Below are positions 1-7,080 of a stretch of 64,000 nucleotides of DNA, piece by piece. Each line of letters starts with the position of its first letter. The stretch's first letter is position 1. Position numbers and translations under genes: made by a program. The notes below the pieces were generated by a model. The model had not been told where the DNA came from and searched no databases. It saw nothing but the letters and a program-made list of their open reading frames with translations. The DNA is taken from contig CALSUY010000001.1 of the NCBI GenBank assembly GCA_943840565.1, positions 62,001-126,000 on the forward strand, read 5' to 3'. The DNA comes from an uncultured Candidatus Actinomarinales bacterium. Its GTDB lineage: Bacteria > Actinomycetota > Acidimicrobiia > Actinomarinales > Actinomarinaceae.

Positions 1-2
1 TA

Positions 3-494
3 ACTTGGATAGAATCTAACAATATTGAGCCCTTAGATGACATTGAGATTGAGATTCAGAGAAATGCAACAAAATATCTTGAAGGTATCGTATCAAGATT
101 TAATCCTAATTATCTTCTCATAATTGATTACGGTTATGAATTTCATGAAAGGTCAAGCATCCCCTATAAGTCACTTATAAGAACCTATAAAAATCATCAT
201 CTTGCAGGTGAAACATTGCTTCAACCAACAACAACTGATATAACCTATGATGTAAATTTTTCTAGTATAAAGAACTGTTTATCAAGATTAGATTACGCAG
301 TCGAACTCCACACACAAAAAGAATTTTTACAATTGAACGGCTTTGAAGCTTTTTATAAAAAAATTCAAACCAAATTTCAAAATGCTGACGGATTAGATAA
401 ATTAAAAATCAAGTCTGATCTTGTTGGTTTAGAGGCAATTAACAATAATCGTGGTCTAGGTGGGTTCAAGATGCTTATTGCAAAAAAAATATAA
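3..494 (+). CDS. MidA-family SAM-dependent methyltransferase, C-terminal part
   Basis: The reading frame is open from the window edge, so the N-terminus, including the SAM-binding glycine-rich part, is missing. What remains has the pattern of the MidA/NDUFAF7 family (COG1565): an IDYG motif followed by a Tyr/His segment (RTYKNHH), then TDITYDVNF, then TQKEFLQLNG and a C-terminal LGGFKMLIAKK strand. Family members are protein arginine methyltransferases linked to respiratory complex I assembly in mitochondria; the bacterial substrate is not established. It sits 24 bp before htpX, which appears to have its own promoter. Family call fairly confident, function inferred. Confidence 0.75.
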   Translation, partial: TWIESNNIEPLDDIEIEIQRNATKYLEGIVSRFNPNYLLIIDYGYEFHERSSIPYKSLIRTYKNHHLAGETLLQPTTTDITYDVNFSSIKNCLSRLDYAVELHTQKEFLQLNGFEAFYKKIQTKFQNADGLDKLKIKSDLVGLEAINNNRGLGGFKMLIAKKI

Positions 495-505
495 ACTACA
501 CCATT

Positions 506-511
506 TATAAT
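506..511 (+). promoter_or_regulatory. -10 hexamer of htpX, leaderless arrangement
   Basis: TATAAT lies 7 nt before the htpX ATG at 519 with no Shine-Dalgarno sequence between. Transcription would begin at or next to the start codon. Confidence 0.55.
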
Positions 512-518
512 TAATAAC

Positions 519-1358
519 ATGAATCAAGTAAAAACAACTGCTCTGTTAACCCTAATGAGTCTTGTTGTTCTTTTTACAGCACAAACACTTGGTTATAACT
601 TAATTTTTTCTATTGCTTTGGCTGGTATTTTCAACTTTTTAATATATTTCTATTCTGGCAAGATTGCACTCTCCTCCACTAAGGCAATAGAAATTGGAGA
701 TGGGGAGTATGAAGAGGTAAGAGGAATTGTTAAATATCTTATCCAAAAAGAAAAAATGCCCATGCCTCGATTGTACATTATTCAAAATGACCAACCTAAT
801 GCATTTGCGACTGGAAGAAATCCTAAAAATGCAAGTATCGCTGTTACGACTGGTATTTTAAAGGTATTAAATAATGATGAACTCGAAGGGGTATTGGCAC
901 ATGAAATTTCACATATCAAAAATAGAGATATTTTAGTATCGAGTATTGCAGCAATGTTAGCTTCAACGATATCTTTTATGTCAAGGAGTGTTCTGTGGGG
1001 TGGAGGTAACAGAAATAGAAATACTCATCCATTGTTTTTTATTATTGCTCTCATAGCAGCTCCATTAGCATCAATAATAATACGTATGGCAATCTCAAGA
1101 ACTAGGGAGTTTGGAGCTGACAGAACAGGATCGGAAATTTCTGGTAACCCATTAGCACTAGCTTCAGCACTAGAAAAAATTGAGGCATACGCAAAACTGC
1201 CAATGAATATAAATCCTGCTGTAAGTCAGTTATTTATATCAGATCCGTTAAAAGCATTATCTGGAGGAGGAATGCGAAAACTTTTTTCTACACACCCACC
1301 AACAGCAGAAAGAGTACGAAGACTTAGGGAGGATGCAAGTGGTATTCGATATGGATAA
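519..1358 (+). CDS. htpX: HtpX-like membrane zinc metalloprotease
   Basis: Integral membrane M48 endopeptidase of 279 residues, close to the usual family length. Two N-terminal membrane segments (about 8-25 and 28-45) precede the protease domain. The zinc site is visible: HEISH at 128-132 and a third ligand, E197, in SRTREFGAD. Two further hydrophobic stretches lie at about 145-160 and 172-190. HtpX homologues degrade misfolded membrane proteins, with the active site facing the cytoplasm. The ATG has no ribosome-binding site but a -10 box 7 nt upstream, so the transcript is probably leaderless. The 3' end overlaps the next gene by a few bases. Confidence 0.9.
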   Translation: MNQVKTTALLTLMSLVVLFTAQTLGYNLIFSIALAGIFNFLIYFYSGKIALSSTKAIEIGDGEYEEVRGIVKYLIQKEKMPMPRLYIIQNDQPNAFATGRNPKNASIAVTTGILKVLNNDELEGVLAHEISHIKNRDILVSSIAAMLASTISFMSRSVLWGGGNRNRNTHPLFFIIALIAAPLASIIIRMAISRTREFGADRTGSEISGNPLALASALEKIEAYAKLPMNINPAVSQLFISDPLKALSGGGMRKLFSTHPPTAERVRRLREDASGIRYG

Positions 1359-1692
1359 TAAAAATGAAGAAGTTATGCCGGAAAAGTTAGAAGATTTACT
1401 AAAGGCAGGCTATAAACTAATTGATGTTCGAGAACAAGATGAATGGGATGCGGGGCATCACTCAGAGGCTGAGCATATTCCTATGGGTACAATCCCTGAA
1501 AATATCGAAAATTTCTCAACAGCCGAAAACTACATTATCATTTGTCGGTCCGGAGGAAGATCTGGACGTGTCTGTTCTTTTCTAGAAAAAGAAGGTATTA
1601 ACTCTTTCAACTTAAATGGAGGTATGAACAAGCTATCCCTAACTTCTGAAAAAATAATAGATTTACACGACAATATTGGCACGGTCATCTAA
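1351..1692 (+). CDS. single-domain rhodanese-like protein
   Basis: A 113-residue rhodanese domain. LIDVREQDEW (about 23-32) is the usual substrate-pocket motif, and the loop CRSGGRSGR starting at C65 carries the catalytic cysteine that forms the persulfide in sulfurtransferases. I chose ATG 1351, which overlaps the htpX stop by 8 bp; an earlier in-frame ATG at 1333 would overlap by 26 bp and add six residues with no family match. It is translationally coupled to htpX. The sulfur donor and acceptor are unknown; single-domain rhodaneses can deliver sulfur or act as detoxifiers. Confidence 0.8.
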   Translation: MDNKNEEVMPEKLEDLLKAGYKLIDVREQDEWDAGHHSEAEHIPMGTIPENIENFSTAENYIIICRSGGRSGRVCSFLEKEGINSFNLNGGMNKLSLTSEKIIDLHDNIGTVI

Positions 1693-1701
1693 CATTTATT
1701 T

Positions 1702-2658
1702 GTGATAATTTGTATTGGAAATGCAATGGTCGACTCTCTTCAGAAAATTGAAGAAGAGGTCATTGATGAACTTGAATTAAATAAAGCAAGGATGACACTA
1801 GTTGATAAAGATAGATCAAATGTTTTGCTGGATTCAATGACTAGTCCAATTCGTGCTGCAGGCGGTTCAGCGGCAAACACTGCATATTGGGCTGCACAGT
1901 TAGGTGGAAATGTAGGGTTTATCGGAAAAATTTCTGAGGATGAACTTGGCGAACAATTCAAAGCAAGTGTTAAAGACTCTGGACTTAAGGATTTTACAGT
2001 TTTTGAATCAGAAGACAATCAAACTGGTCATTGTGCAATTTTTATAACCCCAGATGGTGAACGTACAATGAATACATATTTAGGAGCTGGAGCATTTCTT
2101 ACAGTTGAAGATTTAGATGAAAAAGCAATAGAATCTGCTGAAATTCTGTATATGGAAGGATACCTCTGGGACAGACCCACAAGCAAAGATGCTTTCTTAC
2201 ATGCTGCAAATCTAAATAAATCAACAGGTGGAAAAAATGCGATTACATTATCTGATGTATTTTGTGTGGAGATGCATAGAGACAGCTTTGTTGAATTCAT
2301 CAAAGAGAGTATTGATTTTGTTTTTTGCAATGAAGAAGAGATTATCGCCCTATCAAAGAAAGAAACAGCAGAAGAAGCTTTTGATTATTTTAAAAAAGAG
2401 TTCCCCAATCTAGAAGAATTAGTATGCACATTAGGCCCAAAGGGGGCAGTTGTAGTCAGCAAAGGTGAGAAAGTACATTATGACGCAACTGAAGCAAAAG
2501 TTGTAGATAAAACAGGTGCCGGTGATTATTTTGCAGCAGGGTATCTATACGGCCTACAACAAAAACTTTCTATTGAAGAATCGGCTGATATAGCTAATAG
2601 AAGTGCTGCGCATGTTATAAGTGAAGTTGGGGTAAGACCAACTAAAAACTTTTCTTAA
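1702..2658 (+). CDS. PfkB-family carbohydrate/nucleoside kinase
   Basis: 318 residues with both PfkB signatures: the N-terminal glycine motif GGSAANTAYW (about 54-63) and the C-terminal DKTGAGD, ending in the catalytic base D275. The NEEE motif near 210-213 fits the Mg/phosphate-binding NxxE. The overall pattern (MVD near 9-11, long lid region) resembles the adenosine kinase-like branch of the ribokinase family, so the substrate may be adenosine or a sugar; sequence alone does not decide. Start is GTG 1702, 9 bp after the rhodanese gene. Its stop codon overlaps that of the convergent gene. Confidence 0.8.
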   Translation: MIICIGNAMVDSLQKIEEEVIDELELNKARMTLVDKDRSNVLLDSMTSPIRAAGGSAANTAYWAAQLGGNVGFIGKISEDELGEQFKASVKDSGLKDFTVFESEDNQTGHCAIFITPDGERTMNTYLGAGAFLTVEDLDEKAIESAEILYMEGYLWDRPTSKDAFLHAANLNKSTGGKNAITLSDVFCVEMHRDSFVEFIKESIDFVFCNEEEIIALSKKETAEEAFDYFKKEFPNLEELVCTLGPKGAVVVSKGEKVHYDATEAKVVDKTGAGDYFAAGYLYGLQQKLSIEESADIANRSAAHVISEVGVRPTKNFS

Positions 2659-3419
2659 TTACTCCAACCAATTATTTGATATATTACTTTTTCATCATCT
2701 GCAAACTCCAGGGACGAATAACTATCAAAATTTAACTTTATTGGATCGAATGTTTTACTCTTAGAGAAAATAATTATTTCATTTTCAGTATCTAGAGCCG
2801 CTATGCTACGTCCATCCGGTGACCATACTAGAGATTCAAAATAGTAATTAGTAGGTGCTTCAACATTAAATACTTCTACTATTTCTGAATTCTTCTGAAA
2901 ATAAACTCCAGCCGTCCTTGTATTTGCTTCTCTCATATCCCAGGAGTTAAGAAGCTTTTCTCCAAATGAATTAACCTTGTACATATCTCTATTTGGAGAA
3001 TTAACACTACCAACGCTTGGTTTGATGTCAATATTTTTAGTATCTATAGTTAATGCCATTTCAACATCGGAAGAATTATCCCAATAACGTATAATTAAAT
3101 TTTGATTCGCATCTATGTCTGTGTCGTTTAAATAAATATTATATGAATATTCATATAGATCACTTGCACAGATTACTTTTTTTTCATTCATGTCTTCTAC
3201 TGAGATATTAATTTTAAAAATACATTGATCCAAAATATCTGGTGCTGGTGGAATTAAGTTTGAACTCTCTATTTCAACCATGTAAAAGATTGAACCACTA
3301 ATTTCAGAGCTGACTTCAGTGTTGTATTCCGGCAAAGGAACTACTCCAAATAAAGCAACTAATAATACAGAAAATAGCAGAATTACAAGGGACTTGATAA
3401 GCGTTGACTTCTTCTTCAA
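2655..3419 (-). CDS. unknown membrane-anchored protein
   Basis: I do not recognise a family. The 254-residue protein begins with a basic stretch (KKKSTLIK) and one hydrophobic segment (about 10-30), consistent with a signal anchor, followed by an extracytoplasmic domain with few motifs. Near the C-terminus SPDGRSIAALD resembles one blade of a beta-propeller repeat, but a full propeller is not evident. I chose the TTG at 3419 because it overlaps the TGA of the upstream gene in a typical coupled arrangement; a longer frame upstream runs about 100 bp into that gene. It ends across the stop codon of the pfkB-family gene. Confidence 0.55.
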   Translation of the reverse strand: MKKKSTLIKSLVILLFSVLLVALFGVVPLPEYNTEVSSEISGSIFYMVEIESSNLIPPAPDILDQCIFKINISVEDMNEKKVICASDLYEYSYNIYLNDTDIDANQNLIIRYWDNSSDVEMALTIDTKNIDIKPSVGSVNSPNRDMYKVNSFGEKLLNSWDMREANTRTAGVYFQKNSEIVEVFNVEAPTNYYFESLVWSPDGRSIAALDTENEIIIFSKSKTFDPIKLNFDSYSSLEFADDEKVIYQIIGWSN

Positions 3420-4399
3420 GATTCTTTCCTTATATTTTCTCTTATAGAGTTGAGATAAAGACCAACAGTAACCAATACGCCACCAACTATGAACAATATA
3501 AGAGGTGGCCAAATATTATTTGGAAGCAATTCAGTTATTAGTCTTGGTAAATTTATTATTAAACCTAGCCCCCCTATATAGAAAATGACTTGCTCTGAGA
3601 GCTGTATGCTTGTCCAAATGTAGATTAAAGAGCCAACGATTAGAACAAGAATGTTAATAATTTTAAAATTTGAAAGTAAATCTTCAGTTATTGCAATAAC
3701 TCCAATAGCTATATTCACTGAGGACAAGAAATAACCAAGCCAACTAGGTTGTAATAAATTGGAGTATGTATTTAATCCCCATATAAGTCCAACAACTGTT
3801 ATGAATAAACCAATTCCCCAGGGTTCAACATTTCTTAGAAATAGATTTCCAATACTTCCAAGAAAAAATACAAGTGAATAAAACAAAGTAATGTGTTGAA
3901 AGATTTCGACTGTTATTTTATACAAAAATCCTGAGTAAATTAAAACAATTGTTGAAGTAATCAAAATTGCAACATCTTCAGGAATATTAATGGAGCTGAT
4001 ATTTTCCAATATATTCAGAGTAAATATTATTACTGCTGTAAATGAGACAGTTGAGACAAAATATAAAAATGAAGAGATTCTTTCACTGCTTTTGAAAATA
4101 AATAATTTATTTTTATCAATTTGTTGACTATAACCGGCTGCATAAAACAAAAAACATGTTGTCACAATCAAGAGGATAAGCTGAGCCCAATAAGAGAGAT
4201 TAGTCCAAATTAGAGGCAGAGTTCCAAGCAAACCAGATAGTAGAAAGAAACCTCCAATTAAAGTTATAGCTCTTGCAACCTTAGATTTTTGTGAAAGGTT
4301 ATTATTTTCGTCAAATTTTATTATTTTTTCGTAAATTTCAGTATCTAGAACTTCATTTTCAAGCAGGTTGTCCAAAAATTTGGTAATTTTGTTATCCAT
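3416..4399 (-). CDS. polytopic membrane protein, DUF2157-like
   Basis: 327 residues: a hydrophilic N-terminal part (1-40) with short helices, then about ten hydrophobic segments to the C-terminus. This arrangement and the ARAITLIGGFFLLSGL start of the first membrane segment resemble the DUF2157 family of predicted membrane proteins; no enzymatic motif is visible. It is the first gene of a two-gene minus-strand unit with the TTG-started protein downstream. TATGAT lies 6 nt upstream of the ATG, so the message is likely leaderless. Function unknown. Confidence 0.6.
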   Translation of the reverse strand: MDNKITKFLDNLLENEVLDTEIYEKIIKFDENNNLSQKSKVARAITLIGGFFLLSGLLGTLPLIWTNLSYWAQLILLIVTTCFLFYAAGYSQQIDKNKLFIFKSSERISSFLYFVSTVSFTAVIIFTLNILENISSINIPEDVAILITSTIVLIYSGFLYKITVEIFQHITLFYSLVFFLGSIGNLFLRNVEPWGIGLFITVVGLIWGLNTYSNLLQPSWLGYFLSSVNIAIGVIAITEDLLSNFKIINILVLIVGSLIYIWTSIQLSEQVIFYIGGLGLIINLPRLITELLPNNIWPPLILFIVGGVLVTVGLYLNSIRENIRKES

Positions 4400-4405
4400 A
4401 AGATT

Positions 4406-4411
4406 ATCATA
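4406..4411 (-). promoter_or_regulatory. -10 hexamer of the DUF2157-like gene, leaderless
   Basis: On the minus strand TATGAT is followed by 6 nt and then the ATG at 4399. No Shine-Dalgarno sequence is present. Confidence 0.45.
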
Positions 4412-4444
4412 ATGATTTAAGATTTCATCTCACTAATTTTTCTA

Positions 4445-4450
4445 TATAAT
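4445..4450 (+). promoter_or_regulatory. -10 box of the tRNA-Tyr/Thr/Met cluster
   Basis: A perfect TATAAT lies about 28 nt before tRNA-Tyr. No convincing -35 element is visible; the best candidate, TTTCAT near 4423, is weak. It likely drives the tRNAs and perhaps rpmG. Confidence 0.5.
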
Positions 4451-4478
4451 CTAAACTTTAAAGAGACTTTATTGTTAC

Positions 4479-4560
4479 GCCGAGATGCCCGAGCGGCCAA
4501 AGGGAGCAGACTGTAAATCTGCCGGTTATGCCTTCGTAGGTTCGAATCCTACTCTCGGCA
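4479..4560 (+). tRNA. tRNA-Tyr (GTA)
   Basis: Seven-pair acceptor stem GCCGAGA/TCTCGGC with discriminator A. Anticodon GTA lies in the loop after GCAGACT. The long variable arm is typical of bacterial class II tRNA-Tyr, and the T arm contains GTTCGAATCC. CCA is not encoded. First of a three-tRNA cluster preceding rpmG. Confidence 0.95.
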
Positions 4561-4563
4561 CTG

Positions 4564-4636
4564 GCCCTCTTAGCTCAGTTGGTAGAGCACTTCCATGGTA
4601 AGGAAGAGGTCTCCGGTTCAAATCCGGAAGAGGGCT
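4564..4636 (+). tRNA. tRNA-Thr (GGT)
   Basis: Acceptor stem GCCCTCT/AGAGGGC, discriminator T. The anticodon stem CTTCC/GGAAG encloses a 7-nt loop with GGT at positions 34-36. The D loop has AGCTCAGTTGGTAGAGC and the T arm GGTTCAAATCC. CCA is not encoded. It lies 3 nt after tRNA-Tyr. Confidence 0.95.
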
Positions 4637-4659
4637 CAGTAGATGACAATAAGTTAGAT

Positions 4660-4733
4660 GGCGGCGTAGCTCAGTTGGTAAGAGCGCACGACTCATAATC
4701 GTGAGGTCGGCAGTTCGAGTCTGCCCGCCGCTA
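4660..4733 (+). tRNA. elongator tRNA-Met (CAT)
   Basis: Acceptor GGCGGCG pairs with CGCCGCT (one G-T wobble at the first pair), discriminator A. The anticodon loop is CTCATAA. The paired first position argues against an initiator tRNA, and its location just before rpmG matches the elongator tRNA-Met in many actinobacteria. A tRNA-Ile2 with modified C34 is less likely. Confidence 0.9.
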
Positions 4734-4752
4734 CTCAAAGAAAGGATAAGTA

Positions 4753-4914
4753 ATGGCTTCTGATAAGAGACCACCACTAACTATGGTGTGCACAGAGTGT
4801 AAAGCTCAGAATTATGTTACAACAAAAAATAAGACTAATGTGCCTGACAGAATGGAATTTAAAAAATATTGTTCCAAATGTAGAAAGCATATTTTACATA
4901 GAGAAAAAAGGTAG
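4753..4914 (+). CDS. rpmG: 50S ribosomal protein L33
   Basis: 53-residue L33 of the large subunit. It keeps two CxxC pairs (CTEC near 13-16 and CSKC near 39-42), so it is the zinc-binding type, in contrast to the cysteine-free L36 encoded further on. The usual N-terminal lysine/arginine-rich start and C-terminal HREKR are present. It lies 19 bp after tRNA-Met, the customary actinobacterial position upstream of secE-nusG. An ECF sigma factor pair and tRNA-Trp separate it from nusG here. Confidence 0.93.
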   Translation: MASDKRPPLTMVCTECKAQNYVTTKNKTNVPDRMEFKKYCSKCRKHILHREKR

Positions 4915-4933
4915 AAATATCTCAATTTCTCTT

Positions 4934-4939
4934 TATTCT
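4934..4939 (+). promoter_or_regulatory. -10 hexamer of the ECF sigma gene, leaderless
   Basis: TATTCT is followed by 8 nt and the ATG at 4948. No Shine-Dalgarno sequence precedes this start. Confidence 0.4.
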
Positions 4940-4947
4940 TAACATAG

Positions 4948-5532
4948 ATGAATAACGTAACAAAAATTAATAACTTTAATGAAGACACGTCTAATTCAGA
5001 GCTGGTACAAAAATCCCAAGCAGGGGACAAAGTTGCTTTTGAAATGTTGGTACATCGACACCAAGATTTAGTATTTTCTTTGGCATTCAAACTTACTGGA
5101 AACAAAGAGCTTGCTAATGATGTAGGGCAAGAAGCTTTCATAAGGGCATGGAAAGCAATTGATAAATTTAGAGGTGATTCAACATTCAGCACATGGATAT
5201 ACAGGATCACTGTAAATACAGCTTGGACGTTAAGAAAAAAAGCTAAAAAGCATTATTCACTAAATATCGAAGATACTCAAGAACCCATAGTCATTGATGA
5301 AAAAAATGATCCGGAGTTAATCGCAATAAATTCAGATTTATCTTCAGTACTAAGAAAAGCGTTAGACCAAATTCCATTAGAACAAAGAATTATTGTTGAG
5401 TTGAAAAATATAGAAGGTAGATCACATAAAGAAATAGCAGAGTATTTAGACATAAGTGTGACTGCAGCAAAAGTAAGACTTCATAGAGCTCATCAAAAAC
5501 TAAGAACTATTTTGGAGGATGTAGAGGCATGA
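4948..5532 (+). CDS. ECF-family RNA polymerase sigma factor
   Basis: 194 residues. Region 2 (about 18-90) contains the core-binding VHRHQDLVFSLAFKLTGN and the DNA-melting segment ending in STFSTWIYRITVNTAW. Region 4 (about 130-185) has the helix-turn-helix SHKEIAEYLDISVTAAKVRL. There is no region 1.1 or 3, as expected for an ECF (sigma-70 group 4) factor. Its TGA overlaps the ATG of the next gene, which looks like a zinc anti-sigma factor, so the two probably form a signal-responsive pair. The regulon and stimulus cannot be read from the sequence. Confidence 0.88.
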   Translation: MNNVTKINNFNEDTSNSELVQKSQAGDKVAFEMLVHRHQDLVFSLAFKLTGNKELANDVGQEAFIRAWKAIDKFRGDSTFSTWIYRITVNTAWTLRKKAKKHYSLNIEDTQEPIVIDEKNDPELIAINSDLSSVLRKALDQIPLEQRIIVELKNIEGRSHKEIAEYLDISVTAAKVRLHRAHQKLRTILEDVEA

Positions 5533-5900
5533 AAGAAATTTTAAAAAACCTAAAGTACCAAGCTGTGTGCAGAAGGAAAAGAAATCAAATGATAAAAACC
5601 TATCTCAATGGAGTTTATTTTCAGTTTGATTCTGATAACCATGTCCAATACTGCTTAAAATGTCAGACAGCAGGCAAGAGATATAGAGCTTTTAGAGAGG
5701 AACTTGAAAATGAAGTACAAGTTGATATTGAAGCCCCAGAGGACTTCACATCACGGGTCATGTCTTCTTTAGATAAAAAAGTAAAAACTACTACTAATAA
5801 AGGTACAAAAATAATATTATTGACACTACTTGGATTAATGTCTTTAGTAATATTGGTCTTTGGGTTAAAGCGCTCATCTAATGAGTTAGACAAAGAGTAA
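5529..5900 (+). CDS. putative ZAS-type anti-sigma factor
   Basis: 123 residues. HVQYCLKC at 38-45 is an HxxxCxxC pattern, the signature of zinc-associated anti-sigma factors, with C14 a possible fourth ligand. A single hydrophobic helix at about 94-113 is followed by a short charged tail, placing the zinc domain in the cytoplasm. ZAS proteins bind and inhibit the sigma factor encoded with them; some respond to thiol oxidation. It overlaps the sigma gene by 4 bp (ATGA). Similarity to a named family is only at motif level. tRNA-Trp begins 4 bp after its stop. Confidence 0.65.
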   Translation: MKEILKNLKYQAVCRRKRNQMIKTYLNGVYFQFDSDNHVQYCLKCQTAGKRYRAFREELENEVQVDIEAPEDFTSRVMSSLDKKVKTTTNKGTKIILLTLLGLMSLVILVFGLKRSSNELDKE

Positions 5901-5904
5901 ACTT

Positions 5905-5978
5905 AGGGGTGTAGCTCTAATTGGCAGAGCGCGGGTCTCCAAAACCTGAGGTTGTGAGTTCGAGTCTCACCGCCCCTG
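5905..5978 (+). tRNA. tRNA-Trp (CCA)
   Basis: Acceptor AGGGGTG pairs with CGCCCCT (one wobble), discriminator G. Anticodon CCA sits in the loop CTCCAAA, and the T arm is GTTCGAGTCTC. It is an intact tRNA. Its last base is immediately followed by the middle of nusG, whereas secE normally follows tRNA-Trp, so the 3' flank appears to be deleted. Confidence 0.93.
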
Positions 5979-6352
5979 TAGAGAAGAAGACATTTCCAGG
6001 ATATGTATTAGTAAGAATGGACTTAGATGACACTACATGGTACGAAATTCGTAATACACCATCGATTATAGGTTTTGTTGGATCCGGCAAGTTACCAGTT
6101 TCATTATCTAGACGAGAAATTGAAAGAATTCTAGGATCTAATGAAGAAGTTGAAGTTAAAAAAGAGTCACCAAAATTCAAACCAGATTTTGAAGTTGCAG
6201 AAACTGTGAGAGTTACAACAGGACCTTTTGCTGACTTTAATGGAATAATTGAAGAAATTAACTTAGATCAATCAAAAGTTACAGTATTAGTTAACATATT
6301 TGGACGTGAAACTCCCGTTGAACTGGGTTTCACAGATATTGTTAAGAATTAA
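5978..6352 (+). pseudogene. nusG: NusG, 5'-truncated remnant
   Basis: Transcription elongation factor NusG, lacking its start and roughly the first 60 residues. The visible frame starts right at the tRNA-Trp 3' end with VEKKTFPGYVLVRMDL, which aligns near residue 60 of the usual 180-residue protein. It continues through the rest of the NGN domain (RNTPSIIGFVG) and an intact KOW domain (VRVTTGPFADFNGIIEEI). No start codon with a ribosome-binding site exists upstream; a frame from 5921 would have to be translated through the tRNA. secE, normally between tRNA-Trp and nusG, is absent. NusG is generally essential, so misassembly or a chimera is at least as likely as a true deletion. Confidence 0.85.
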
Positions 6353-6362
6353 GGGATAAAAA

Positions 6363-6524
6363 ATGGCTAAAGAAGTAAAAGCGAAATTAAAACTACAAAT
6401 TCCTGGAGGGGGAGCTACACCAGCACCACCTGTTGGTTCAGCATTGGGACAATATGGAGTAAACATTATGGACTTTGTCCAAGCTTTTAATAATGATACT
6501 TCAAGTAGACAAGGTGAAACCTGA
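6363..6524 (+). pseudogene. rplK: Ribosomal protein L11, 3'-truncated remnant
   Basis: The first 50 or so residues are a normal L11 N-terminal domain: [23 protein letters not shown] followed by [12 protein letters not shown], with a ribosome-binding site (AAGGG) upstream. After SSRQGET the frame stops at 6524, giving 53 residues instead of about 142. The C-terminal rRNA-binding domain is missing, and the sequence continues directly into the middle of rplA in another frame. L11 is part of the GTPase-associated centre. See the rplA remnant for the junction. Confidence 0.88.
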
Positions 6525-6951
6525 GAATGCTGGTGCAGATATTGTAGGAGGTAAAGAGTTAGCTACAAAGGTTGCCTCAGAAGAAAAACTTGATGTAGAT
6601 CTAGTTATTTCAACACCAGAAATGATGGCTGACGTTGGACAACTTGGAAAAATCTTAGGTCCTAAGGGCCTAATGCCGAATCCTAAAACAGGAACTGTAA
6701 CTCCAAATGTTGCAAAAGCCGTTGAAGATTTTAAAAAAGGAAAAGTCGAAATTAAAAATGACAAACTGGGGAATGTTCATCTATCTATCGGAAAAGTATC
6801 TTTTACTGCAGAAGATTTAAAATCAAATCTCGAAGAAGTTATTGCTGTAATTACCAGAGCTAAACCTGCCTCCTCAAAGGGAGAGTACATTAAGTCAATG
6901 CATATATCCTCTACAATGGGGCCGTCAGTTAGCGTAGATATTAATCTATAA
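6508..6951 (+). pseudogene. rplA: Ribosomal protein L1, 5'-truncated remnant
   Basis: From [15 protein letters not shown] at 6508 the frame follows L1 from about residue 78 onward: ISTPEMMADVGQLGKILGP, GLMPNPKTGTVTPNVAKAV and the C-terminal STMGPSVSVDINL. The first ~78 residues, start codon and rplK-rplA spacer are gone. The rplK and rplA frames meet around 6501-6521, where 14 bases (6508-6521) can be read plausibly in both genes, suggesting joining at a short homology. An in-frame TTG at 6475 lies inside rplK and is unlikely to be used. Confidence 0.87.
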
Positions 6952-7000
6952 ATTTATTTGCTGATAAATTCAATTGAGCTATATTGTTTAGATACAACTT

Positions 7001-7080
7001 AAACCAAAGACCGATAGTAGGAAACTTTAAACATCTATCGCAGGTAAATTGCCTAGTCCTTGGTTTGCAAGGATTTTTTT
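7001..7080 (+). promoter_or_regulatory. L10 (rplJ) ribosomal protein leader
   Basis: The mRNA leader before rplJ fits the L10 leader fold. An outer helix pairs AAACCAA (7001-7007) with TTGGTTT (7060-7066). An inner helix pairs CGATAG (7012-7017) with CTATCG (7035-7040), and a short AGG/CCT hairpin follows. The purine-rich AAAGAC after the outer strand matches the kink-turn-like L10 binding region. In known cases L10(L12)4 binds this RNA to repress rplJL translation. Confidence 0.75.

Noticed and set aside
4526-4777. Minus-strand frame across the tRNA-Tyr/Thr/Met cluster
   Set aside because: Its sequence is the reverse complement of tRNAs and resembles the common spurious tRNA-antisense protein (with phrases such as RVGFEPT); not a gene.
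5921-6352. A 143-residue protein starting inside tRNA-Trp
   Set aside because: The first 19 codons are the tRNA sequence. Only the part from 5978 matches a protein family (NusG), so it is treated as a remnant.
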